NCBI GenBank assembly: GCA_029204225.1
Contig: CM055096.1
Span: 441,001 to 505,000 of the forward strand
Length of the DNA stretch: 64,000 nucleotides
DNA from: Diphasiastrum complanatum
Lineage: Eukaryota > Streptophyta > Lycopodiopsida > Lycopodiales > Lycopodiaceae
Reading direction: 5' to 3'
The notes beneath the pieces were generated by a model. The model worked only from the letters and a program-made list of their open reading frames with translations, made no database searches and was not told the origin of the DNA. Positions 1-10,784 of this stretch are shown in pieces; the first letter of the stretch is position 1, and every line of letters starts with the position of its first letter. A program made the translations under genes and the position numbers.

Positions 1-410
1 GAAGATTTGATCCTAAAGACATAATTTTGGGCACTTTCACTACTTCCTTTCATGCTTTGAAGGATTTGATTCCTAAGCATGAGTATCCTTGAAGTGTTCT
101 TGGATCCATAAATGGCTTTTAATGAATCCCATGCCTCTTTGGATGTAATACAAGATGAGATTTCTTTCAAAAGTCCATTACTTACATTCATTTTTATGCA
201 ATGTAATGCAACTCTACATCTCTTTTTGTACTTAGCCAACTCAAGTCCTCCTTGAGGTTCTACTTCCACCTCAAGTACTATGTCATAAAGATCATGAAGT
301 ACAAGCAAAGACTCCATTCGAACTGTCCAAGTAGCATAATTAGTGGATGCAGTTGGAAATCCCGTCCATTTTGCTACTTTACTCAAAATGGACTCTCCCA
401 TGTTTGCCAT
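1..410 (-). CDS. Ty1/copia Gag, N-terminal part, cut by window edge
   Basis: An uninterrupted frame of about 136 codons begins with the ATG at 410-408 and runs off the left edge. The start is supported by typical copia Gag order: a short leader, a NYATWTVRMESLL stretch (the usual NY.xW..rME.lL pattern), KCRVALHCIKMNVS, then KEAWDSLKAIYGSKNTSR. This is the UBN2-type Gag polyprotein, which assembles the cytoplasmic virus-like particle. The closest relative in the window is the Gag at 58786-59625, which has the same segment order and several identical short words. No stop or frameshift is seen here, so it is one of the better preserved Gag starts, but zinc knuckle, protease and the rest lie outside the window. 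Confidence in the family is high; autonomy cannot be judged. Confidence 0.85.
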   Translation of the reverse strand, partial: MANMGESILSKVAKWTGFPTASTNYATWTVRMESLLVLHDLYDIVLEVEVEPQGGLELAKYKKRCRVALHCIKMNVSNGLLKEISSCITSKEAWDSLKAIYGSKNTSRILMLRNQILQSMKGSSESAQNYVFRIKS

Positions 411-1676
411 TGCAAAACTGCTTGAAACTTGTCGTAGGCTAAAAACAATATGCCAAGGCCAACTACAATGTCAGAAGTTGAAAATAATGACCTGCATTTT
501 TTTTCCTTACTAGGCCACTCGCCGCTTTTCCACCAATTTGTAAGCCAAATCGGCGTCGCCTTTCAAAATGCACTAAGTCGTCAACTCCCAACTACGTGCC
601 CAGTGGAATGGTGAAATCCCTTTTGGAGCACTCTGAACACTTTTTCTGCTGCAATCACTCTGTTTTGTTGTACCGTACTTGTAGGTACAATCCGGGTGCC
701 CTTCGTTTGGAGGTTATAGTCTTTCATTTGGGTGAAAACGGACAAAGGACCCAAAAATAAGGATTTTCCTTGTTTTTGAATTGTTTCTTCACCTTGAAGA
801 AACTTCACACTTCACTTGTGAAGGGACCCAACTCCAATTTCAGTATGAAGATTTTTAAAGAAAATGAAGTGCCCTTTGCACTTCTTTGCCCTTCGGGCCC
901 ACTTCACTTAAATCCAATGATAAGTTTCAATCATGTGGTCTAGATGCAATTAATCATGTCCGTTGATCGTTGTGAAGAGTGATCTTGTGGACTTCATTGC
1001 ATCGGCGCGTTGAACTACCTCCTGAAGCCGCTATCCTCTTGCAAACACTACATGATATTTGTGGTTCCTCGCGCTAGTAGGCCCGCGACCTCTTCTGACT
1101 CTCTCTCTTACACGAATTGTAGCTATGGCTGCCACCAAAAGTGCTTATTATTCCACAGATGAAGCGCGGCTGTCCACAGCCTTTTCAGATCTTTTACTAC
1201 TGATTAGGGTGCCCTTGGATTTTCACAGCTTCAAAAGAGGTTCAGAATAGAGAGAAATCTCTGATTTTGTACTCCCAAACCCCAGACCAGGGTTTTTCAC
1301 ACAAATCTGTTCTTGGCTTCCTGTTCACAGTGTTCTGACAAGCCTATCCTCTTGCTCTGAGGTTTCCCTACTGCTAGAACTCTGATGCTTCAATCTGTTT
1401 GTCAAACGGTGTCCGATTGAATGCACACTGACTGCAAACACCAAATAGCCTGCTTCGAAATTTCAAAATTTCGTTTGCTGAGGTTCTGATTCAGCCGACA
1501 ACTCTTGTCTCTGAATCCCCACACAATCTCAAGCTCACCAAGCTTCTGTGTGCTAAACTCTCTACACCAGTACTTCTCCTTCCATCTTCAACCCGCCGTA
1601 AACCCCGAACTCTCAGAAGACAGTTCTCCTGAAGCTCTCTTCAACCACGATGTTGTACTGTGTACACTCCCTGTAC
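411..1676 (-). other. 5' untranslated leader of the left-edge copia element
   Basis: About 1.27 kb lies between the Gag start and the primer-binding site. It holds no convincing ORF on either strand; short frames at 581-808 and 1059-1250 lack any recognisable domain. It is best read as the retrotransposon's leader, which would be unusually long for copia (usually tens to a few hundred bases), so an insertion within it is possible. Confidence 0.5.
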
Positions 1677-1689
1677 GGCTCTGATACCA
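1677..1689 (-). promoter_or_regulatory. Primer-binding site (tRNA-iMet type)
   Basis: Read on the minus strand this is TGGTATCAGAGCC, the usual copia minus-strand primer site complementary to the 3' end of initiator methionine tRNA. It sits between the LTR-like block at higher coordinates and the leader/Gag at lower coordinates, which fixes the element's orientation. Confidence 0.8.
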
Positions 1690-1971
1690 ACTTAGAATTT
1701 GCTTCGAACAGGACCACAGATCATGCTACACAGTAACACAGACAGAAAACACTCTCCACAGCAAGCTCACATAGCAACTGTGTTTCTCAAAATGAAATTA
1801 CATAGTTGTTCACTCAGGCAACCCATGCTATTGGCGGGACGCATGTCTAGTCGACTTGTCTCGTGGCGAGGCCAACTGATCCTTATCAACACAGTAATTC
1901 TACTTTAATTCTAACTAAATTCACAATAATGTAGTCCCATATATGAAAAAAGTTTCAACAATACCCCCACA
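1690..1971 (-). repeat. Putative 5' LTR of the left-edge copia element
   Basis: This block abuts the primer-binding site. Its outer end reads TGTGGGGGTATTG on the minus strand, a good LTR 5' terminus. The inner end reads CTAAGT rather than a canonical CA, so that boundary is uncertain. The partner LTR lies outside the window. Confidence 0.45.
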
Positions 1972-2118
1972 TGTTTGACACATCATATCTTACATATAAG
2001 TTGCTCAAAATGAAGGTCTTAAATATTTTAATTGACAAATGTATATATGAAAAACACACACAAAAAAGGATTTCATTCGACAGACTAAAGTTCCAGATGA
2101 ATTTTTAGAGTAAAGCCG

Positions 2119-3076
2119 ATTTTATCGTAGACAAGCTGAATGGATCCAATTACTACTTGTGGAAATTTAAGGTGAAGACCTTGCTAATCACCAATGAGTT
2201 GTGGGATATTTTCACTGGTATAGAAGAGAAGCCTGCAGACGACACAATCGACTCAAAATGGGAGTCGAAGAATGGTAAAGCATTCGCGCTTATTATTCTC
2301 ATTATATCAGACACTCAGACTAGCCACATAGCTTAGGCTCAAACTTTGAAACAAGTATGGGAGATCTTGAGCTCACTACATGATGTGAAGGACATAACTT
2401 CTAAGTTACATCTACAAAGAAAATTCTTCACTCTCAAGATGTCAAATGGTGATTCACTTCAGAATCACGTTAACCAGTTTAAGAATCTCTTGCAATAGAT
2501 GGCCGTTGTTGGATCAGTCATAGATGATCAAGACACAATCATGACATTTGCTTTCAAGATTGCCCTCTACAATTGAGAACTAGGTGATGATCATATTGAC
2601 ACACTCAAATTTAATTTCTACCAGAGTTATCACTATGTTGCTGCAGGAAGATAATCGAAGAAGTCATGATGCTTCGTTGACTTCATCATCTCATGCTCTA
2701 TATGTCAACAAAGGCTCAAAAAGACAGAAGTAAAAAGTCTCTAAGCAATCTACATTAAATCAGAAATCGACTCAAAGTCAAAAACAATTATCAAATCCAC
2801 AGTCGAAAAAGAAGTTGTTCAGTGAGATCTAGGATTGCAAGGTTCTCAAAGAAAAGAATGCCAGTAAGCAACCAGATCAACAAGCGAATGTAGTCACCTC
2901 ACCTCCCGACATCGACATGGACGAAGTAGCATATATGGTCAAAGACCGAAAAGCACTATTGGATAATTCTTGGTTTCTGGATTGTGGAGCTACTCATCAT
3001 ATGACCAATCATCATGAACATTTTCACTCGTACACGACTTACAATACAAAGAAGTACGTTCATCTTGGCGACGATA
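2119..3076 (+). pseudogene. Ty1/copia Gag-protease pseudogene
   Basis: Plus-strand remnant of a copia polyprotein. It begins with a DKLNGSNYYLWKFK segment and continues with KAFALIILIISDTQ, KLHLQRKFFTLKMSNGDSLQ and NQFKNLLQ, matching the Gag at 32201-32788 nearly segment for segment. In-frame stops interrupt it several times, for example near 2335, 2497 and 2575. The protease start is visible at 2968-3003 as WFLDCGATHHMT: the catalytic Asp is kept but the following Ser of the DSG signature is Cys. Similarity stops abruptly at 3076, where a CACTA-type end begins, so integrase and downstream domains are absent. No function is expected. Confidence 0.8.
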
Positions 3077-3590
3077 CACTACTACAAAAAGTGCACATTT
3101 CGACATGTGGTTGTGATGGATTTTGAGAAATTTCATACAATGTCAAAATCTGACATGTCGGTATCCGACATCCCTATTGAACCCCCATACAGAAGAACTC
3201 GGCAGCCTCCGGTAGCTAGTGGGACTATAATTTAAAATGAAATGTCGGAATTCGACACTAATGGTAGGTAACGGATTCCGACATCCAATGTGGGTGCCAT
3301 GTGGCAATTTTTTGTTGAGGTGGCATCCTAGTTGGATCTGACAGATTTTTAAGTATGTCAAATTCTAACATATAGATCAACAATCTGTGTCAATGATTTG
3401 ATGTTTTGGCTTCTAAAAAGCATTGTCGGATTCCGACGGACACTACGGATGTCAGATTTCGAAACTCTGTTTGTATTCCCTCTCGCAAGCTTCATTTTCA
3501 CACTACCTTTGCAAGGAGAGCGATTTTGGAGCAATGTTGGAGAGTGTTGGAGGGTTTGTGGATCCCGAGGCAACCCTAACTCTAGTTAAT
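3077..3590 (+). mobile_element. CACTA (EnSpm-like) transposon left end
   Basis: The sequence CACTACTACAAAAAGTG at 3077-3093 is a classic plant CACTA terminal inverted repeat, and it starts exactly where the copia protease homology ends. The next 350 bases hold at least seven imperfect palindromes built on TGTCGGA..TCCGACA (near 3138, 3158, 3241, 3271, 3340, 3423 and 3450), as expected of CACTA subterminal repeats. No matching right terminus ending in TAGTAGTG was found by eye, so this is probably a truncated left end. The right boundary given is a guess. Short frames inside show no transposase motif. Confidence 0.65.
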
Positions 3591-3887
3591 AAGTGAGAGG
3601 ATTTTGGCACCTTGTGTGTGTAAGTCCAACCCGATGATCACATTGTTATTTGATAATTGGAAAGTCAATAAAAGAACTTTAGGCCTTTTTGCGGGACTTT
3701 TAATGTCATAGGGCCTAAATGTCAAGTTAGTTAATAAAGTTGGGTCTCCAATCAAAATTGATTCAAATTCAATTTCAAATTGGTTCTCTCCAATTATTGA
3801 ATGAGTTTCCACTCTTTTTTGAATATGAATAGTTAGGGAGGTAGAAATGGGCCAATAGGATTTTGAGGCCAAGGCCCTCCTCTCGAA

Positions 3888-3895
3888 TATAAATA
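3888..3895 (+). promoter_or_regulatory. TATA box of family D LTR
   Basis: TATAAATA in an otherwise GC-richer local context, about 270 bases into the LTR, at the place a U3/R promoter is expected. Confidence 0.5.
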
Positions 3896-4073
3896 GGGGC
3901 AAACTCGAGTTGCTCCTCATGTTCCATCTTCATTTCAATACAAGCAGATTGGTTCTCTTATGGAATGGACTTGTGAATGTCCTTGCTCTCTATCTCTATT
4001 CGTCCATCTCTCATGCTTTTGTTGTATTTGCTAATTGTTGGATCTAAATATATTGGAATTGCTATTTCTTATG

Positions 4074-4217
<144 letters not shown>

Positions 4218-4714
4218 GGATTTGGGACAAGGGCCTTCCCCATTTATAAAAAGATATTATTTGTACTCTATTTCCATGCTTAATGAGAAGGAGAAAACTC
4301 TACCACTTTTTGGAGAGAAGCATCCTCAGTTGCTATTTACTACTTGCTAATGCTTTTGATTGTGTTTTCTATTGCTATCTATTTTCATGTTATTGGTTGT
4401 CTTAGTTAATGTTTCTCCATTAGCAAGCATAAGGAGCATTTGAGCCAACCTCCACTCTCACTCTCTATTTCTCTCTTTCTCTCTTCTCTTTTTTCAATCT
4501 CTTCTAATCTTCCCTTTCCTTTCACCTACAATCATGATGAAGGTAGTTTAGGGGAGCAGAGTTAGTGGAAGTAGTGTTAGTGGTGGTAGAGTTAGATGAA
4601 AAGTAGGGAACTAACTAAAAGTAGCATCTATGCATAGTTAGGTGCCTATCCAATGAACTAACCCTTGTTGACGGGCGGGAGGGCTACAACGACAGCAGAT
4701 ACAAGACCCTACAG

Positions 4715-4731
4715 TGGCACCGTTGTTGGGG
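4715..4731 (+). promoter_or_regulatory. Primer-binding site, tRNA-Asp type (degenerate)
   Basis: TGGCACCGTTGTTGGGG resembles the TGGCGCCGTTGCCGGGG site of plant Athila/Tat-type gypsy elements. It lies one base after the LTR end. The copy-2 LTR has the equivalent TGGTGACGTTGCCGAGG at 42435. Confidence 0.5.
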
Positions 4732-5337
4732 ATAGGTTTTCACTAACTAGTATAGCTGCATTTTAGCTATTTCTTGCTTTTTAGAGTAGTTTTAGGTGGA
4801 TTTTGGGAGTTTAGAGTTAGTTTTCTGTATTTTTTGTGTTTGGACTATTCACAGCTAGCAGAGGAGGTGTGAGAGGGTAGAGGAGGCCCTGAACAGCCTC
4901 TTAGGGCTTGAAATCCAAATCAACCAATCCAAAAACCCAAAAAACACACCAATCTACATTTTGGAGGGGAAAAGAGCCTAAAATCTCATCAAATTTTAAT
5001 ATCTCCAAAACCAGTAAGAGTTAACCCTTGCATGACTCGCAGCAACTCCAAGGTACTGTCCCAGACCTGCATAGAAGCCTGCGAGAGTTAGTTCCAAGCA
5101 GATTGCAAAAATCAGAGAAAAATCATAAAAAATTCAAAAAACCTTTGAAAAAATCCAAAAAATGCAAATCTTCACGAGAACTCTCGTAGAGCCCTCTGAA
5201 GTTCCATCTCAGTGAGACCAAGACACAGAGAAGCTTACGAGAGTTAGTTTGATGTCTAAGTGCCTATGCAAGAGTTCCCAGTGAAAAAGACGGGAAGTAC
5301 CAAAGAACCCTCGCAGACACTAAAATTTTCAGTTCCA
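4732..5337. other. Non-coding repeat-derived segment
   Basis: No domain or convincing ORF is seen. It contains several copies, on both strands, of a motif close to CTGCGAGAGTTAG, also found at 12480-12860. It may be the internal region of the family D element or part of the repeat that continues into 5338-6000. Confidence 0.35.
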
Positions 5338-6000
5338 ATGGGCAAGAACTCTCGTAGCATTAGGGCCCTTTTTGGACTCAAAAAGGGCCTCTTCACTAGT
5401 TATAATTAGTGTTAATGATGACATGTGTAGCAATAAGAGAGTGACAAGTGAGATGGAATGGTCCATATGACATGGCACATCCAATGGTGTAAATTAGATC
5501 TCCAATCCTAACCCACCCACTAACTCTCTTCTAACTCTACTTCCTCAATCCATAATAATGATGATAGGACATGGCTCATGTTCAAATTTAAATGAAATAT
5601 AGCTATTTTTTCACATCCTTCAAAAGTCTTTTATAATAACTCAGAATGTCAAAAAAGGAGGCCCAATATTTCATTGGGCCCCCATATTGGAACAAATTTC
5701 AAAAAAGAATGTTGGGGAGAGGGGGGACTAAGGTACAACCCACCCCCCCCCCTCCCCCAACACACACACACACACACCTTATTGCACAACCATCGAGGAA
5801 AGGAGGGGAGACATCGATCCACCAGCCCGCGTGCGCCCAAGGGAGGCTAACATGAGTGAGAGCGCAAGACCTGGAGGGATCCACGAGCCTCCCCCCACAC
5901 ACCTTCTTGCATGTCCATCGAGGAGGGAAGGGAGGACGTCACGCCACCAGCTCGCGCGTGCCCAGGGGAGCCGGTGGCTTGAAGGGAGGAAGGTGGGGGG
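5338..6000 (+). repeat. Left copy of hairpin repeat (inverted pair)
   Basis: This sequence is repeated in inverted orientation at 12035-12500. Shared landmarks, in order, are an AACTCTCG motif, CATTAGGG, a perfect hairpin (11-base arms GGCCCTTTTTG around four bases, near 5367-5392), AACTCAGAATGTCAAAAAAG, CCCAATAT, and a G-run/C-run block. A third partial copy lies at 26400-26580. The two copies face each other with a copia element between them. Confidence 0.7.
5790..5978 (+). repeat. GC-rich imperfect tandem duplication
   Basis: Two diverged units of roughly 115 bases each begin with CATCGAGGA and include CCACCAGC-CGCG-TGCCCA. They are far more GC-rich than the surroundings and follow a (CA)n tract at 5760-5777. 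No gene is recognised. Confidence 0.6.
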
Positions 6001-6650
6001 TGTGAAAGATTTCAGATCCTTAAGATCCAATCTCCTTGAATGATCTTTGGTTAGAAAGAGAAATACACTACCAATTTCACCAATGTAGAAAAATCAACAT
6101 CTACACACAATTTGAGATGCAAACACTAATAGAACTTGATCAAACTTGAATGAAATGATTATGTACTGTTGCTGTCCGTACAAAACCAGCAAGCTACTGT
6201 ATTTCACACGTGTGTATCCAAAAATAGCAAATATAGATCATTCTACACATAGAATTGCAAGCAATCACCAAGATAGTGCACCAATGGATAGTAGAACCCA
6301 AGAGAACCATGTATAAGCATGAAATGAGATAGAGAAGAGAGAAGATGACTCTCTCCACGAGTTACATCCTTTTATAGCAGATCCAAACCCTATTTGGCCA
6401 CTTGGCTTTCCCACCAAAATGCTAACCCTACCAATTTTGGGTCTAGATTCAATGTACCCAACTTATTCAAATTGAATCTACTCAAACTCGCATTCTATCT
6501 TTCCCACACTTTCAAAAAGTGTTTATTCAAATGAAATTTAGACTAATGAACTTTGAAAAGTCAACCTCTAAGTCTAAAACAAGTTTTGGCCTCAATATGC
6601 CAAATATGAAAATATTGCAAAATGTGATGAAACTTGTTGAATCTTTCACA
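6001..6650 (-). repeat. 3' LTR, family 1 copy 1
   Basis: Termini on the minus strand are TGTGAAAGATTCAAC and GAAATCTTTCACA. A TATA-like CTATAAAAGG lies at 6377-6368 and a CACACGTGTG palindrome at 6206-6215. Confidence 0.93.
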
Positions 6651-7230
6651 CTCCCTCTTCAACTAGTTTTAGCATAGACTTTGATAATACTCCAAGTGAA
6701 GTCCTATGCTTCATAAACAAGTCTTTTCCCAATGCTTTGGTAAAGATATCATCTACACATTCCCTTGAAGACACATGTTGAAGCTCCACCTCCTTTGCAA
6801 TGACTCGCTCCCTCACAAAATGATATTGTATCTCAATATGCTTGCTCCTAGCATGAAAGATAGGATTGGATGCCATTCTTTGGGCTGATTGATTGTCACA
6901 AAAGATGATTGGGATCTCTGAAAAATCCAGCAAGTGAAGATCCTTGATCATCCTTTTGATCCATACCATCTCCTTTGTGCAATGTGTAAGAGCTTTGTAC
7001 TCGGCCTCACTAGATGACAATGAGATAGTGGCTTGTTTCTTTGACATCCATGATATAGCTCCATCACCTATGAAAATACAATAAGAACTAATGGATTTCC
7101 TATCCATTACATCTCCAGCATAGTCCAAATCTGAAAATCCAAAAAGATTAGGTGATGATCCCTCATACAATATGCCAAAATCTCGAGTTCCAATGATGTA
7201 CCTCAAAACTCGCTTTCCTAGCTTCCAATG
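6646..7230 (-). pseudogene. Copia RNase H domain (family 1 copy 1)
   Basis: The frame starts at HWKLGKRVLRYI, the usual beginning of the copia RNase H module. It continues with GFSDLDYAGD (first acidic residues), SWMSKKQATISLSSSEAEY (the conserved SSxEAEY), FCDNQSA, NPIFHARSKHIEI and VADIFTKAL-like VDDIFTKAL, then stops just inside the 3' LTR. RNase H degrades the RNA strand during reverse transcription. The domain is intact over about 190 codons, but it is in a different frame from the upstream pol ORF, which ends at 7458, and the RT that normally precedes it is missing. Confidence 0.88.
6651..6664 (-). promoter_or_regulatory. Polypurine tract of family 1 copy 1
   Basis: Minus-strand AGTTGAAGAGGGAG lies immediately before the 3' LTR; it is the expected plus-strand primer. 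The same tract precedes the LTR at 23010. Confidence 0.8.
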
Positions 7231-8300
7231 CTCCTAGCATAGTTTTTGCCAATAGAACTTTGATCCATCATAAGAATGACCTTCTTTCTAAGAATAGATC
7301 TCCTTTCAATGATCATGTAATGCTCAAAATAGAAACAACCATAATTGATATAGAGAATAGTGTCCACTTGGGATGCTTCACTATTTCTTACATCAATTTT
7401 ACATGTAAAAATGTGATTAGAACATGAAGAATCAAATAGAATGTAAATGAAATGATTCTACCATGCTTCCAACTCTGAACTCTCTGGAAAAATACAGCAA
7501 ACAAACAATAAATGTGAGTGATCAACTTTTGCTTGCATGTCTCCTCCTCCTTTGTCCTTTGTTGCCTTGTATCCACCATGATACTCCATGAATGAGCCTC
7601 CATCTTCATCTTGCCACAAGAAATCATCAAACCTTGGAAATCCATGAGTAGGTGAGTACATTAATGATGCAAATCCAGCACCACATGACTCCATAAACCA
7701 AGTAGTTTGCACTAGTCCATCTTCAAGATCTACTTGACACAAGAAAATGACCATGAATTCACCAAAAATTGACAATCTCCAAGTATTGGCACCAAGTAGC
7801 TGAACACTTGAGAACTTAGCCATGGATGAGTGACATAATGAACCTCCAATAGCTTCATTTCCATCAACAAAATCAGCCAAGAATTCTAGTACAAATCCAA
7901 CATCAAAACAATGCTCACCAATGTAGCTAGTTTTACCATATCTTGACAATTTGCACACATCCACATGAAATTGCTCAAACATGAGATAGAACAAGTAAAG
8001 TAAACTTGAACAACACTTCCTTGCTGCTCCTTTGACCTTACTTGAGTCTTCAATATGCTGTAAAAATAGATCCATAACACCTTTGCCAATTACCTCTCCT
8101 TTGATGCTCTTGACTAGCTCCAAATTGCCACCTTCCCTTTTGACTAGTTGAAGCGCTTCGAGATCAACTTCTTGATCTTCAACTTGACCATCAAAGTCAT
8201 TGAACAAAATTTGTTTTCCAGATCCATTACTTGATTTTACAGAAATATAACATCCATCCACTTGCATAGCTCCATGTACACAAGAAGATCTTCCAAAAGT
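7231..8300 (-). other. Unfamiliar segment replacing reverse transcriptase
   Basis: The segment starts right after the motif EEEWIQAMDLEYQSLMKSGT, where copia RT normally begins, and ends where RNase H begins. Its length (about 1.07 kb) is close to that of the missing RT. None of the RT landmarks is present: no CKWV, no AFLNG, no YVDD, no QxP. The frame stays open for about 280 codons to the stop at 7458. A homologous segment occupies the same position in the copy at 21980-22825. It contains the string CKLSRYGKTSYIGEH followed by SLCHSSM, also recognisable in family 2. I do not recognise the product; capture of host sequence or a lineage-specific domain are both possible. Confidence 0.7.
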
Positions 8301-10784
8301 TGTTCCACTCTTCATAAGAGATTGATACTCAAGATCCATTGCTTGGATCCACTCCTCTTCATTTCTTGCTTGATCTACACTTGTAGGCTCATCCAAAGAG
8401 GTTAGGAAAGCAACATAATTTCCAGAACCTACTTGCTTACCCTTTTGATCATATGTGAGCCTTGAAGGTACTTGTCTTTCTCTTGATGATCTCCTTGGCT
8501 TTTGACTTGATGAAGGTCCATCATCACCACCATCCAAAGTAGAATCCTTCTCATCAACATCAAGAATGCTAGAACCATCTACTTTACCATCAATCATGCT
8601 TGAAGACACCTTTGGAATGTTTCTCTCATAAAAAAGGACATCTCTACCAACAATCACTTTGTTAGTAGAAGGAATGTAAACCTTGTAGGCTTTACTCACC
8701 TCACTATATCCAACAAAAATACCTCTTCTTGAAGATGGATCCTCCTTGGTCCTATCATCAAGAGTAATGTTGACATAGCATGTGCATCCAAAGGTTCTTA
8801 GAAAGTTGACACTCAGCCTCCTCTTGAATAGCATCTCAAAAGGTGTCCTTCCATCCAAAATAGCACTCGGCCACCTATTGCACAAGAAATTGGCACACAA
8901 CAAAGCTTGATCCCAAAATGGTTTGTCAAGATTAGCACTTAACCTCATAGCTTTAGCACTTTTACATAAAGTCCTATTCTTCCTTTTAGCCACTCCATTT
9001 TGTTGTGGAGTCCTTGATGTTGTATACTCCCTCTTGATCCCATGCTCATCACAAAAGGCCTTGAACCTGTTAGATATGTACTCACCACCATTGTCACCTC
9101 TCAAGCACTTGATCTTTGTGGAGAATTGGTTCTCCCTTGCATTCTTGAACTTGACAAAGACATCATACACTTCATCCTTGCTCTTTAGTAGATAGATCCA
9201 ACAAAATCTACTAAAATCATCAATAAATGTTACATACATCTTTGCTCCACTATTGCTAATTGTAGTAAATCCATGAATATCCGAATGTACAAGTTGAAAA
9301 GGCTTTGTAGATCTAGAAATAGATCTAGTATAAGGTAGTCTATGTGACTTAGACAAAGCACAAGACTCACAAACATGCTTGTCATTACTTAAGGAACTTG
9401 GAAGACCAATCACAACCTTCTTCCTTGCCATTACCTCCAATGACTTGAAGTTGAGGTGTCCCATCCTTTTGTGCCAAACCTCTTGAATAGAAACTTGCTC
9501 CCTTGCAACACATCCAACTTGGTTAGCAATAACACAAGCATCAAGTTTGAACAACTTCCCTTGCCTTTTACCTTTTCCAATCAAGACATCCTTCCTTTTG
9601 TTCAAACAAGCATCTCCATCAAACTCCACCTTGAGGCCCTTACTTAGCATTTGACTCACACTAAGCAAATTCTTGGTAATAGATGGAATAAACAAGACAT
9701 CCTCCAAATGAACATTCCTATTTGTAGAGAGAGAAATAGGAATTGTGCCAATCCCTTCGATTGCACACTCACCATCATTGGCCGTGTAGATCACCCTCTT
9801 GTCATCTCCATATGCCAACAAAGAAGTGAAGTACTCTTTGTAAAAGGTCATGTGTGAACTTGCTCCACTATCAATCCACCAAGGATCTAGATCTCCATCA
9901 TTAGCAAGCATACATGAAGACATCACAAAAGCATCATCATTTGCATCTTGCACATCCAAACCATCATCATCAAGAGTAAGATTACCTTGCTTATCTCCTT
10001 GATCTCTCTTCTTCTTGTAGCACTCACTTGCAAAGTGTCCTTTGATGCCACAATAGAAGCACATGAGCTTTGATCTATCCTTCTTTTTGCCACTTGAAGA
10101 AGCATCCACTTGATCTTGCCCTTTAGACCACTTGCTTTTGGTTTTGCCCTTGAATTTGCCCTTTGTGAACATAGCATCCTCTTGAAGTGTCGATGTAGAT
10201 CCACCTCTTGCTTGAAGCCTATATTCCTCATTGATCAAGATCTCTTGAAGATCCATCAAACTTGGCAAAGTCTTTTGAATAGCAATACTTTGAACAATGT
10301 TAGCATGAGCATCCAACAAGCCATTAAGAATCACTTGAATAAGCTCTCCTTCCTTAATGCTTTCATCTATGCAAGCTAACTCATCATTCAATGCTTTCAT
10401 TCTCAAAACAAAAGTACTTGAACTTTCTTCATTCTTTTGCAAACAAGAAAAGATTTGCCTTCTTAGAGTCAACACTCTAGAAGTAGACTTGGATTCAAAG
10501 AGCTTCTTCAATGAATTCCAAGCTTCCAAAGATGATGTGCACTTACCAACTTCCTTGAGAAGTTCATTGGTAACATTCATCTTTATCATGTGTAGAGCCT
10601 CCTTGGCCCTCTTGTCATACCTCAATTGATCTTGTTGTGTTGCTGGTCTCTCCTCCAAACCTACAACAATATCCAAAACATCATTCATTTCAAGAAGTGA
10701 CTCCATCCTCACTTTTCATAATGAATAGTTACTTGAGGTAAGCCTATCATTGGCTTCCAACATGACTCCAATTGAGGTTGCCAT
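7458..10784 (-). pseudogene. Copia Gag-protease-integrase polyprotein (family 1 copy 1)
   Basis: The true start is probably the ATG at 10784-10782 (MATSIGVMLEAND). A TGA at 10718-10716 replaces the Trp of SLWKVRME, after which 1,084 codons are open. Counting from 10712: Gag UBN2-like region to about residue 200, zinc knuckle CFYCGIKGHFASEC near 217-230, protease DSGASSHMT near 280, pre-integrase HKRMGHLNF near 415, integrase core with HSDIHG near 475, LRGDNGGEY near 540 and PQQNGVAKRKNR near 570. In the last motif the DDE glutamate (normally VAERKNR) is lysine. After EEEWIQAMDLEYQSLMKSGT the RT is replaced by unknown sequence. The stop, the E-to-K change and the missing RT make it non-functional as pol. 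Confidence 0.9.

Noticed and set aside
1059-1250. 63-codon plus frame in the copia leader
   Set aside because: No domain, no conserved counterpart in the related element at 58-59 kb.
4850-5400. Regular motif repeats as a CRISPR array
   Set aside because: Spacing is irregular, both strands are used, and the context is plant transposon DNA.
5649-6043. Several GC-rich frames on both strands
   Set aside because: Frames arise from low stop density in GC-rich tandem duplication; mutually overlapping, no domain.
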